From positions 372,001-436,000 of the forward strand of contig NZ_JASCIR010000001.1 in NCBI RefSeq assembly GCF_029968095.1: 64,000 nt of DNA, read 5' to 3'. Position numbers and translations under genes: made by a program. Shown piece by piece: positions 8,405 to 16,253 of this stretch. The stretch is from Streptomyces solicavernae (GTDB taxonomy: Bacteria > Actinomycetota > Actinomycetes > Streptomycetales > Streptomycetaceae). A model generated the notes under the pieces. The model was given only the letters and a program-made list of their open reading frames with translations. It was not told the DNA's origin and did not search any database. Each line of letters starts with the position of its first letter. The first letter of the stretch is position 1.

Positions 8405-10358
8405 CACGCTCCAGAGCAAGACGGGCGCGGGCGGCGCCAGGACAGTCCGCCGCTTCCTGCTCGACAACGGCGCCCTGACCGCGCTGATCGTTCTGGTGGT
8501 GGCGATGTCGTCGCTCTCCGGCAACTTCCTGACCGCCCAGAACCTCCTGAACGTCGGCGTGCAGGCCGCCGTGACGGCGATCCTCGCGTTCGGTGTGACA
8601 TTCGTGATCGTCGCGGCGGGCATCGACCTGTCGGTAGGTTCGGTGGCGGCCCTGTCGGCCACCGTCCTCGCCTGGACGGCCACCTCGCAGGGGGTGCCGG
8701 TGTGGATCGCGGTGCTGCTCGCCGTGGCCACGGGTATCGGCTGCGGTCTGGTGAACGGCGCGCTCGTCGCGTACGGCAAACTCCCGCCGTTCATCGCGAC
8801 GTTGGCGATGCTGTCGATCGGCCGCGGTCTGTCCCTGGTCGTCTCGCAGGGCAGCCCGATCCCGTTCCCCGACTCGGTGTCCGTGCTCGGTGACACCCTC
8901 GGCGGCTGGCTGCCGGTGCCCGTGCTCGTGATGATCGCGGCGGGGCTTGTCACGGCTCTGATCCTGGGGCGTACGTTCATCGGCCGCTCGATGTACGCGA
9001 TCGGCGGCAACGAGGAGGCCGCGCGGCTCTCCGGGCTGCGGGTGCCGCGGCAGAAGCTCGTGATCTACGCCCTTTCGGGTCTCTTCGCCGCCGTCGCGGG
9101 CATCGTTCTCGCCTCCCGTCTGGTCTCGGCACAGCCGCAGGCCGCGCAGGGGTACGAGCTGGACGCCATCGCGGCCGTGGTGATCGGTGGCGCGAGCCTC
9201 GCGGGCGGTGTCGGCAAGGCGTCCGGCACGCTGATCGGCGCGCTGATCCTCGCGGTGCTGCGCAACGGGCTCAACCTCCTGTCCGTGTCGGCGTTCTGGC
9301 AGCAGGTCGTGATCGGTGTCGTGATCGCCCTCGCGGTGCTCCTCGACACGGTGCGGCGCAAGGTCGGCGGCGGCTCGGGCGGTGCCGCGGGCGCGGGCGC
9401 CGGTGGTGCGAGCGGCGGTGCGGGCGGCAGGCGGGGCGCGTTCAGGCTGGCGCTCGCGGCGGTCGTGGTGGCCGCGGTGCTCGGCGCGATGTCGCTGTTC
9501 AACTCCGGTCCCGCCGGTACGACGACGAAGATCGGCATGTCCCTGTCGACGCTCAACAACCCGTTCTTCGTACAGATGAAGGAGGGCGCCCAGGCCGAGG
9601 CGGAGCGCAGGGGCGTCGAACTGACGGTCACGGACGCGCAGAACGACCCGTCCCAGCAGGCCAACCAGCTGCAGAACTTCGCCGGCGCGGGCGTGCAGTC
9701 GATCGTGGTGAACCCGGTGGACTCGGATGCCGTGGGTCCGTCCGTACGGGCCGCCAACAAGGCCGACATCCCGGTGATCGCGGCCGACCGCGGGGTCAAC
9801 AAGGCGGAGACGACCACATTCGTCGCGTCCGACAACGTCGAGGGCGGCAAGCAGGCCGCCAAGGCGCTGGCGGAGAAGCTCGGCGGCAAGGGCACGGTCG
9901 TCACGCTGCAGGGCACCCCGGGTGCCTCCGCGAGCCGGGAGCGCGGCAAGGGCTTCGCCGAGGGCATCAAGGCGTACCCGGGCATCAAGGTGGTCGCCAA
10001 GCAGCCCGCGGACTTCGACCGCACCAAGGGCCTGGACGTGATGACCAACCTGATGCAGTCGCACCCCGACGTCGACGGGGTCTTCGCCGAGAACGACGAG
10101 ATGGCGCTCGGCGCGGTCAAGGCGCTCGGCGCGAAGGCCGGCAAGTCGGTGACCGTGGTCGGCTTCGACGGCACGCCCGACGGGATCAAGGCGGTCGAGC
10201 AGGGCACGCTGTACGCCTCGGTCGCGCAGCAGCCCGCCGAGCTCGGGCGGATCGCGGTGATCAACGCGGTGCGCGCGGCGCAGGGCAAGGATGTGCCGGG
10301 CGAGGTGAAGGTGGCGGTCAAGGTCGTCACGGCGAAGAACGCGGGGGACTTCAAGTGA
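8394..10358 (+). CDS. rbsC-rbsB: fused ribose permease and ribose-binding protein (RbsC-RbsB)
   Basis: A single 654-residue protein joining two normally separate subunits. Residues about 24-320 are an RbsC-type permease (AAGIDLSVGSVAALSATVLA, then the GGVGKASGTLIGALILAVLRNG loop). Residues about 324-348 are a Gly/Ala linker ending in GGRRGAF, followed by one more membrane helix at about 349-369. Residues about 378-654 are a sugar-binding domain of the RbsB/peripla_BP_4 type (IGMSLSTLNNPFFVQMKEGAQAEA named by its ends; VFAENDEMALGAVKALG). The binding domain is therefore tethered to the outer face of the membrane and needs no lipobox. From memory, Streptomyces coelicolor carries a similar protein annotated as bifunctional. 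The gene overlaps rbsA and rbsD, implying tight coupling. Confidence 0.95.
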   Translation: MAADTLQSKTGAGGARTVRRFLLDNGALTALIVLVVAMSSLSGNFLTAQNLLNVGVQAAVTAILAFGVTFVIVAAGIDLSVGSVAALSATVLAWTATSQGVPVWIAVLLAVATGIGCGLVNGALVAYGKLPPFIATLAMLSIGRGLSLVVSQGSPIPFPDSVSVLGDTLGGWLPVPVLVMIAAGLVTALILGRTFIGRSMYAIGGNEEAARLSGLRVPRQKLVIYALSGLFAAVAGIVLASRLVSAQPQAAQGYELDAIAAVVIGGASLAGGVGKASGTLIGALILAVLRNGLNLLSVSAFWQQVVIGVVIALAVLLDTVRRKVGGGSGGAAGAGAGGASGGAGGRRGAFRLALAAVVVAAVLGAMSLFNSGPAGTTTKIGMSLSTLNNPFFVQMKEGAQAEAERRGVELTVTDAQNDPSQQANQLQNFAGAGVQSIVVNPVDSDAVGPSVRAANKADIPVIAADRGVNKAETTTFVASDNVEGGKQAAKALAEKLGGKGTVVTLQGTPGASASRERGKGFAEGIKAYPGIKVVAKQPADFDRTKGLDVMTNLMQSHPDVDGVFAENDEMALGAVKALGAKAGKSVTVVGFDGTPDGIKAVEQGTLYASVAQQPAELGRIAVINAVRAAQGKDVPGEVKVAVKVVTAKNAGDFK

Positions 10359-10744
10359 AGCGCTCAGGCATCCTGAACCGTCAACTGGCGGGCGCCCTGG
10401 CCGAGTTGGGCCACGGCGACGGGGTCCTCGTCTGCGACGCGGGCATGCCGATACCGGACGGGCCGCGCGTGGTCGACCTGTCCTTCCGGGCCGGGGTGCC
10501 GTCCTTCGCGGAGGTCCTGGACGGGCTCATCGACGAGCTGGTGATCGAGGGCGGAACGGCCGCCGACGAGGTCCGGGACGCCAACCCGGAGACGGCACGG
10601 CTGCTCGCGGGGCGCGTGCCGGGGCTGAGCCATGTGCCGCATGAGGAGCTGAAGCGGTTGACGGCGGGCGCGCGGTTGGTCGTACGGACAGGTGAGGCGC
10701 GGCCTTACGCGAACGTGCTGTTGCGGTGCGGGGTGTTCTTCTAA
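10355..10744 (+). CDS. rbsD: D-ribose pyranase RbsD
   Basis: A 129-residue protein of the RbsD/FucU family that interconverts beta-pyranose and beta-furanose ribose before phosphorylation. Conserved catalytic positions are visible: His20, Asp28, His96 and the ARPYANVLL segment with Tyr118 and Asn120. It begins with GTG 10355, overlapping the permease stop by four bases, and closes the operon. No ribokinase follows directly; the nearest PfkB-type kinase in the window is at 29426, under a different regulator, so the kinase for imported ribose may be elsewhere. Confidence 0.94.
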   Translation: MKRSGILNRQLAGALAELGHGDGVLVCDAGMPIPDGPRVVDLSFRAGVPSFAEVLDGLIDELVIEGGTAADEVRDANPETARLLAGRVPGLSHVPHEELKRLTAGARLVVRTGEARPYANVLLRCGVFF

Positions 10745-10796
10745 GGGCTCCCTTCAGATAGGGGCTCCCTTCAGGCGCCGGTGCCCGAAATGCGTC

Positions 10797-10815
10797 CGGG
10801 CGGGCCCGGCGCCCG
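10797..10815. terminator. possible hairpin between converging rbsD and cupin genes
   Basis: CGGGCG and CGCCCG arms enclose a seven-base loop between two converging genes. It is GC-rich without a T run, as is usual in Streptomyces. The stem is short. Two GGGGCTCCCTTCAG-like copies precede it at 10745-10775. Confidence 0.4.
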
Positions 10816-10826
10816 TATGCGGGGCC

Positions 10827-11600
10827 TCAGAAGCAGTACACGTCCAAGTGCCCGCACATCCCGAACCTGCCCTGCTCCACCGGCCGTTGGGACCGCACCA
10901 CCGCGTCGGCCAGATGCGACGCGTCCCCGGCGGCGAGCCGGTCGAGCTGCTCCCCCGTCGCGTCGGCGGCCGCCCGCGCACCCCGCTCCCAGCGCTCCCG
11001 CCAGTCGCCGAGCCGATGCCGTACGAGCGCGGCCGCGGCGGCGTGGAAGTCGGCGAGGGCCTGCGGGTCGCGGGCCTCGCGGAGCCTCAGATACCCGTCG
11101 ACGGCCAGGTCCCGGCGGGCGCGCGCGAGCCGTGCCTGCTCCGCGCGTGGCGCGTCCGGCGGGATCGTGACGGCCGCCGCGTACGCCTCCGGGTCGGCCA
11201 GCAGGTCCGGGGGCAGCGTGAGCACGGCGTCCCCGGCCTCGGGCAGTCCGCCGTTCTGCATCAGGACGACGATGCGCAGGCCGTCCACCTCGACGAGGCG
11301 GTGGATCGTGCCGGGCGTGAACCAGGCGACGGTGCCGGGTTCGAGCGGGGTCTCCTCGTACCCGGAGGCGGTCAGGGTCTGCACGGCGCCGCGGCCGGCG
11401 GTGACGACGTACCCCTCGCTGCAGGTGAGATGCATGTGCGGGGTGCCGCCGCGGCGGCCGTCGGCGGCACCCCAGTGGTAGACGCTGAGGTGCGAGACCG
11501 CCACGGAACCGGGGAGTCCGGTGAAGGGTTCCGGCGGTCCTGCGGGCGGCAGGGGGTCCGCGAGCGCGGGGGCCGCTCGGCGTTCCGGGGACGTCGCCAC
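10827..11600 (-). CDS. cupin-domain protein
   Basis: A 257-residue protein with a single cupin barrel at residues about 50-120: the PHMHLTCSEGYVVTAGRG motif supplies two His and a Glu for metal binding, and PGTVAWFTPGTIHRLVEVDG supplies the third His. A helical C-terminal extension (residues about 150-250) contains several Arg/Ala-rich helices of unknown function. This looks like a sugar-isomerase-like or sensory cupin, but no substrate can be assigned. It converges with the ribose operon and is divergent from the gene at 11909. A candidate LacI-like palindrome ends the repeat tract about 100 bases upstream. Confidence 0.85.
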   Translation of the reverse strand: MATSPERRAAPALADPLPPAGPPEPFTGLPGSVAVSHLSVYHWGAADGRRGGTPHMHLTCSEGYVVTAGRGAVQTLTASGYEETPLEPGTVAWFTPGTIHRLVEVDGLRIVVLMQNGGLPEAGDAVLTLPPDLLADPEAYAAAVTIPPDAPRAEQARLARARRDLAVDGYLRLREARDPQALADFHAAAAALVRHRLGDWRERWERGARAAADATGEQLDRLAAGDASHLADAVVRSQRPVEQGRFGMCGHLDVYCF

Positions 11601-11644
11601 GGGTCCTCCTCGGGTCCGGCGGGCGCCATGGGCACGGGCGGAAG

Positions 11645-11702
11645 GCGCTTGGCGCTTGGCGCTTGGCGCTTGGCGCTTGGCGCTTGGCGCTTGGGCAAGC
11701 GC
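11645..11702. repeat. seven tandem GCGCTTG units ending in a palindrome
   Basis: Seven exact copies of GCGCTTG fill 11645-11693. The last copy plus GGCAAGCGC forms a hairpin at 11687-11702 (GCGCTTG/CAAGCGC). The overlapping AAGCGCTT core resembles LacI-family operators. The tract lies between the divergent cupin (starts 11600) and 11909 genes; nothing else is recognisable in this 308-base gap. Confidence 0.75.
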
Positions 11703-11908
11703 TTTCTGCCTGCCTGGTGAACGTAGGCCGTGACCGGGGCACGGTCAACGGTGCGTACGGGCACCCGCACCCGGCTGCCCGCACTGTGAGCCCGCACTGT
11801 GAGACGGAGATGCGATCACCGCATGTCGTTCCCCCCTCCCCGTGCCGCCGCGCGGGCGACTGGCCCATACTGGAGCACTCACGCGCACCCACCCGACAGA
11901 ACGACTCC

Positions 11909-13174
11909 ATGCCTAAGACGAGCTCATCCGTGACCGCCGCCCCCGACACGACATGGCTGGGCCACGGGCGCCACCTCGGGCCCGAGCCCGAGAAGGACGT
12001 CCGGCGCAACCTCATCGCGCTGAAGTCGGCCGGGCTGATCGACGACTTCCTCGACCTCGCGCCCGACGACTCGTCCCCGGCCGGTGTGGGCGGCCGGGCC
12101 GGCCCGCCCGACCCCTTCGCGTCCGACGACGACGCCGCGGTCCCCGCGCCCACCGCGCGCCGCCTCTTCGAGGCCCGCTGGCGGGTCGACGACGAGGTCA
12201 CGGTGCGCGCCCAGTTGACGACGTACGACGCTCCGGGGCGCAGGCGCGGCGGCTCCGCGGTGGCTGCGGTGCCGTGGGTCATCGCCGCCGAGGCGGAGCG
12301 CCCGTGGGACCTGGACTGGCTCTCGCCGGCCACGGTGTTCTGGCCGGACAGCGACCTCACCCTCTGGGACCACGACGTGGTGCCGGGGCCGAGGCTGCGC
12401 AGCCCGCACCGCCTGACCGCCGACGACGACAAGGACCTGCGCCGCCTCCTCAGGAACTGCACGCGCAGCAGCTGGAACATCCACGTCGTCGTGCACGAGG
12501 CGATGACGCCGGACGCCCGCGGCCTGGAGTCCCTGACCCGGCATCTGCCGCCCGGCCTGCGCCACCGCGTGGTGGAACACCGCGCGACGCCCGAGCAGTT
12601 CGACATCGTCAACTGGGCCATCAAGGACCTGCACGTCCGTGTCCCGCGCGGTGGCGCCGTCGTCCTGCCCTCGACGCCGCCGGTGCCGGGGTATGACGCG
12701 GACCGCTTCGCCGTGCGCAGCGTGTTCCTGGACGGCTCCGAGCCGGCCGAACTCGTCGAGAGGATCACGGAGTTCGCGTCCCTGCCCCGTCCGCTGACCG
12801 CCGAGGCGGAGCAGGCCGTGGAGCAACTGCGCCGCCGCTGGCACCTGTTGACGGTCGAGGAGGAGCTGGCCCGTACGCGCGAACTGGTCACGAAGTACGC
12901 CGACGCGCTGGACGCGATGACCAAGTCCCGTGACCTGTACCGGGAGGCGGCCGAGCTCGCCCAGGCGGCGCTGGCCGAACGCGGCGAGTCCGCCCCGCTG
13001 CGCGGCCACTTGTCGGTGCCCGCACCGCACGCACCGTCCGCAGCGCACGCACCGTCCGCACCACCGGCACCACCGGCACCTCCGGCACCGCGGCCCGAGG
13101 GCTCCGCCCTCACCGCCACCCTCACCAACGCCTTCGGGCGCTTCCGGGACGCTTCGCGGAAGAAGGGCGACTGA
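11909..13174 (+). CDS. actinobacterial protein of unknown function (421 aa)
   Basis: A large cytoplasmic-looking protein without signal peptide or membrane helix. The start is ATG 11909 (MPKTSSSVTAAPDTTWLGHG); the frame is open further upstream but crosses the repeat tract. It contains Trp-rich blocks (VPWVIAAEAERPWDLDWLSP; VFWPDSDLTLWDHDVV) and a SWNIHVVVHEAMTPDARGL region, then a helical stretch at about residues 300-365 with coiled-coil character (EQLRRRWHLLTVEEELARTR). The C-terminus has Pro/Ala repeats (APHAPSAAHAPSAPPAPPAP) before a final basic helix. I do not recognise a family and assign no function. Confidence 0.8.
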   Translation: MPKTSSSVTAAPDTTWLGHGRHLGPEPEKDVRRNLIALKSAGLIDDFLDLAPDDSSPAGVGGRAGPPDPFASDDDAAVPAPTARRLFEARWRVDDEVTVRAQLTTYDAPGRRRGGSAVAAVPWVIAAEAERPWDLDWLSPATVFWPDSDLTLWDHDVVPGPRLRSPHRLTADDDKDLRRLLRNCTRSSWNIHVVVHEAMTPDARGLESLTRHLPPGLRHRVVEHRATPEQFDIVNWAIKDLHVRVPRGGAVVLPSTPPVPGYDADRFAVRSVFLDGSEPAELVERITEFASLPRPLTAEAEQAVEQLRRRWHLLTVEEELARTRELVTKYADALDAMTKSRDLYREAAELAQAALAERGESAPLRGHLSVPAPHAPSAAHAPSAPPAPPAPPAPRPEGSALTATLTNAFGRFRDASRKKGD

Positions 13175-13330
13175 GTCATCGGCCTGGATGTCCCGCGTAC
13201 CGGGGCTGTGGGACCTTCGAGGGCCCTCGCTGCGCCTGGTCAGCGACCATTCGCGCTGCGGGCTGCCGCGTGACCTCGTGGACGGGGGGCTGCTCGACGC
13301 GCGGTGAGGTGCGGGTGGTATCCATCAGGC

Positions 13331-13999
13331 ATGGCTGTCATTCACCACACCACCGTCAAGCCCACCAAGCTCGAACTCCTCACCAACTGGCTGCCGACGC
13401 GCGCCTGGTACGCCGGTACGGGGGCTCCCGCACTCGGCAAGGCGGGCGGCTTCCGGCTCGACGATCCGGCGGGTGAGGTCGGCATCGAGTTCATGGTGGT
13501 CGCCGACACCTCGGGCTCCGCGCCCGTCGCGTACCACGTGCCGCTCACCTACCGGGGCGCGCCGCTCGACGGCGCGGAGGACGGGCTGGTCGGCACGGTC
13601 GAGCACGGTGTGCTCGGCAAGCGCTGGGTGTACGACGCGGCTCACGACCCGGTCGCCGTCGCCGAGTTGCTCGCGCTCCTGCAGGGGCGTGCGCAGGCCC
13701 AGGCGCAGAACGAGACGGACGTGCCGGACCGGTCGGTGGTGGCGCGGTACGAGGGTGCGGCGATCGGGGCGGGCATCGGTTCGCTGTCCGCGGCGGACGA
13801 TGCGGAGGGTACGCGGGTCGTCGTGGAGACCGCGGACCCCGCCGCTCGCGTGGAGCTGCGGATCCACCGGGTGCTCGGGCAGCGGGAGTCCGTGGAGGGC
13901 GAGGCCCCGCAGCGGCACGTCACCGCCGACTGGAAGCCGCTTGAGGGCGGCGCCGGTGGTCGGGAGCGGTTCGTGGAGGCGTCGGTTCAGGGGCTCTGA
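13331..13999 (+). CDS. maltokinase N-terminal-cap-like domain protein
   Basis: A 222-residue protein starting at ATG 13331 (MAVIHHTTVKPTKLELLTNW). The LELLTNWLPTRAWYAG opening, GEVGIEFMVVADTSGSAPVAYHVPLTYRGAPLDGA segment (named by its ends) and LIGTxEHGVLGKRWVYDAAHDP-like block match the N-terminal cap domain of actinobacterial maltokinases (Pep2/Mak), which phosphorylate maltose to maltose 1-phosphate. The kinase domain itself is absent, so this is a stand-alone cap-like protein rather than an active maltokinase. Such short homologues are common in Streptomyces; their role is unknown. There is no operon partner. Confidence 0.78.
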   Translation: MAVIHHTTVKPTKLELLTNWLPTRAWYAGTGAPALGKAGGFRLDDPAGEVGIEFMVVADTSGSAPVAYHVPLTYRGAPLDGAEDGLVGTVEHGVLGKRWVYDAAHDPVAVAELLALLQGRAQAQAQNETDVPDRSVVARYEGAAIGAGIGSLSAADDAEGTRVVVETADPAARVELRIHRVLGQRESVEGEAPQRHVTADWKPLEGGAGGRERFVEASVQGL

Positions 14000-14028
14000 T
14001 CAAGGGCTCTGAGATCCGCGGCCTCGGG

Positions 14029-14118
14029 GACGGTGGACTCGGGGCGGTGGACGCGGGGGCGGTGGACGCGGGGGCGGTGGACGCGGGGGCTGTGGACGCG
14101 GGGGCTGTGGACTGGTGG
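14029..14118. repeat. 15-bp tandem repeat GCGGTGGACGCGGGG
   Basis: Four close copies at 14044-14103 are flanked by one degenerate copy on each side. The tract lies between the converging ends of the genes at 13331 and 14136, just beyond the LysR-like stop codon, and could be read as an extension of that tail if the stop were lost. Confidence 0.75.
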
Positions 14119-14135
14119 CACAGCCCCCGGGAGGG

Positions 14136-14966
14136 CTACGACCGGCGCCGCGGCTTGCCCCGCTTGGCGCCGCTTCCGGTCCGGGGGGAGCCGCCCGCCT
14201 TGGCACCGCCCGCCTTGGCACCGCCCGCCCTGGATCCGCCGGACTTGCCGCCGGCGCGCGGGGTCTTGCCGCCGGGCTTTCCCGTCCGCGAAGAGCTGGA
14301 CTTCCCCGGGGACGCCGCGCCCTTCTTCTCCGCCCTGCCCTCCTCCTGCCCGCCCCGGCGCCCGCGCGTGCTGTTCACGGTGCGGCCGCGGACGATGCCG
14401 ATGAAGTCGTCCACCAGGTCGGTGGTCCGCTCCTCCGGCCAGGCGAGGGCGACCTGCGACTGCGGGACGCCGGTGATCGTCCGGTACGTGAGGTCCCTGC
14501 GGTGGTGCAGCCGGGCCAGGGACTGCGGGACGACCAGGAGGCCGATGCCGGCGGCGACCAGTTCGACGGCGTCGGCGGTCGTCGCGGGCCGCTCGAACGC
14601 GGGCTGCCCCGGCGGCTTCTCCCAGTCGAAGGGGTCGTCGAGGGGGTGCAGGACGATCTCGTCGGCGATGTCGTCCGCGGTCACCTCGTCGAAGGCGGCC
14701 GCGAGGTGGTCCTTGGGGATCACCACGACCGAGGTCTCGGTGTAGAGCGGGATGGCGCTGAAGTAGTCCCGGTCGACCGGCAGCCGCACGAGGCCCGCGT
14801 CCGCGTCGCCGTCCCTCAGCAGGCCCGCGGCCTCGGCGGCCGGGACCGCGACGAGGTTCAGGGGGACGTCGGGCAGCCGCTCGTTCCAGATCCGCACCCA
14901 CTTCGCGGGGGTCGCGCCGGGGACGTAGGCGAGGCGGAACGAAGGGGGTGTTTCCGAGCCAGTCAC
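14136..14966 (-). CDS. LysR substrate-binding-domain-only protein with basic tail
   Basis: A 276-residue protein with two parts. Residues about 10-190 form a LysR-type effector domain (FRLAYVPGATPAKWVRIWNE at the start, YFSAIPLYTETSVVVIPKDH, then AAGIGLLVVPQSLARLHHR), but there is no winged-helix DNA-binding domain. Residues about 195-276 are a disordered Lys/Arg/Gly/Ser tail with repeats of the AKAGG and GGKxxRAGG type, resembling histone-H1-like tails. The tail could give sequence-independent DNA binding; this is inference. It is divergent from the DUF5997 gene at 15050, an arrangement I recall as conserved in Streptomyces. Confidence 0.82.
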   Translation of the reverse strand: MTGSETPPSFRLAYVPGATPAKWVRIWNERLPDVPLNLVAVPAAEAAGLLRDGDADAGLVRLPVDRDYFSAIPLYTETSVVVIPKDHLAAAFDEVTADDIADEIVLHPLDDPFDWEKPPGQPAFERPATTADAVELVAAGIGLLVVPQSLARLHHRRDLTYRTITGVPQSQVALAWPEERTTDLVDDFIGIVRGRTVNSTRGRRGGQEEGRAEKKGAASPGKSSSSRTGKPGGKTPRAGGKSGGSRAGGAKAGGAKAGGSPRTGSGAKRGKPRRRS

Positions 14967-15049
14967 GCCGCCAGGTTACCGGCACCGTGCCTGGTCGCCG
15001 TACCGGGCGTGGTCACGGGGAGTGCTCGGAGCTCGTTACCCTGGAACGC

Positions 15050-15454
15050 ATGACGACGCAAGCGAACTCCCAGACGATGAAGCCCGCGACCGCGGCGAAG
15101 AAGCTGGGTGTGTACCTCCAGGCCACCCCCGCCGATTTCCAGGAGGGTGTCGTCTCCCGCGCGGAGCTGAACGCGCTGCAGGCCGACCCGCCCCAGTGGC
15201 TCCAGGAGCTGCGCCGCAACGGCCCGCACCCGCGTCCCGTGGTCGCCTCGAAGCTCGGCGTCTCCATCGCCGGTCTGGCCCGCGGCGGCGTCACGGAGCC
15301 GCTCACGACGGAGCAGATCGAGGCCCTGAAGGAGGAGTCCCCCGAGTGGCTGCAGAAGGAGCGCGCCACGCAGGCCGAGGTCCGCAAGGAGACGGTCCGC
15401 CTCAAGGAGAAGAAGGCGGAGCAGGCGCGGAAGGCCGCCGAGCAGGGCCGCTGA
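15050..15454 (+). CDS. DUF5997 family protein
   Basis: A 134-residue protein, start ATG 15050. The MKPATAAKKLGVYLQATPAD opening, FQEGVVSRAELNALQADPPQ and WLQELRRNGPHPRPVVASKL match the DUF5997 family. The C-terminal 35 residues are a highly charged helix (EVRKETVRLKEKKAEQARKA), probably a coiled coil. No enzymatic motif is apparent. The 83-base divergent spacer to the LysR-like gene should hold both promoters. Confidence 0.85.
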   Translation: MTTQANSQTMKPATAAKKLGVYLQATPADFQEGVVSRAELNALQADPPQWLQELRRNGPHPRPVVASKLGVSIAGLARGGVTEPLTTEQIEALKEESPEWLQKERATQAEVRKETVRLKEKKAEQARKAAEQGR

Positions 15455-15492
15455 CCGCCCGGGGCCCGAGGCTCCGCACCCGCACAAACGTC

Positions 15493-15534
15493 CGGGCCGG
15501 GACCGCCCCCACCGAGGGAGGCGGTCCCGGCCCG
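15493..15534. terminator. bidirectional terminator hairpin
   Basis: A perfect 15-bp stem (arms at 15493-15507 and 15520-15534, CGGGCCGGGACCGCC and its complement) with a 12-base loop, between the converging ends of the DUF5997 gene and the gene at 15557. Confidence 0.85.
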
Positions 15535-15556
15535 TCGTCGTACGCGCGAGGGCGGG

Positions 15557-16111
15557 TCAGGCCTGGAACCGGTTGGCCAGGACCTCCGCCGCCTCCGCGA
15601 AGGTCGGCTGCCACCAGGTCGTGACGGGCTCCCAGACCCTGATCTGCCCGGTGATGTCCAGGTCGTCGGCGGTGAAGCGGGCGCCGGGGTGGGCGGGGGC
15701 GCCGGCGACGGTGATGTCGTCCACGCGGCGGGTCTCGGGGTCGGCCGGGTCCTCGATCGTCCGGACCGCGGCGTGCCCGGTCTTGCCGGGGGCCAGGACG
15801 TACGGGCCGCTCTGGCCCGGCGGCACGGGCAGCGCGGGGCCGTCCAGGTCGCCGAAGACGACGGTGGGGATGCGGTCGACGGCGCACTTCTCGGCGCTCT
15901 CGTTGGTCACCCGGATGTGCAGGACGTTCGGGTACGAGCCGGTCTCGGGCTCGACGGTCGCGGCGGCCACGCGCACCTGGTTGGCGCGGCACTGCGGCGT
16001 CCCCTTGCCCCGGGCCTCGGGCGCGGCGGCCTGGCCGGCTGCCGCACCGGTGGCGGTGGCGGTGAGGAGCAGGGCCGCGGCGAGCGCGGTGGCGGCGGTG
16101 CGGGTGTGCAT
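15557..16111 (-). CDS. secreted DUF4232-like protein
   Basis: A 184-residue exported protein. ATG 16111 opens a typical Sec signal peptide (MHTRTAATALAAALLLTATA, with cleavage after an Ala-rich stretch near residue 30). The mature part begins with a CRANQVRVAAATVEPETGSY block, then VLHIRVTNESAEKCAVDRIP and VVFGDLDGPALPVPPGQ, the pattern of DUF4232 domains: paired Cys residues and an Ig-like beta sandwich. There is no lipobox, so it should be released or wall-associated. Function is unknown. Confidence 0.82.
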   Translation of the reverse strand: MHTRTAATALAAALLLTATATGAAAGQAAAPEARGKGTPQCRANQVRVAAATVEPETGSYPNVLHIRVTNESAEKCAVDRIPTVVFGDLDGPALPVPPGQSGPYVLAPGKTGHAAVRTIEDPADPETRRVDDITVAGAPAHPGARFTADDLDITGQIRVWEPVTTWWQPTFAEAAEVLANRFQA

Positions 16112-16253
16112 GGCGGTTCCCTCGCGGTTCACGGTCGGAAGGGTCAGTTCACTGGATGCGTACGGGCGTTGTCCGGTGTGACACGCGAGGGGCGCGATGA
16201 GTTGTACGTGCCGCCGGGCGGGGCCGGTGCGTGCCGCGCAGCCGTGGGCGAGC

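Noticed and set aside
5657..9010. Minus-strand open frame of about 1,117 codons across the rbs operon
   Set aside because: It is antisense to three well-supported genes (LacI, RbsA, RbsC) and consists of Arg/Pro/Ala/Ser-rich sequence without domains; long open antisense frames are expected at this GC content.
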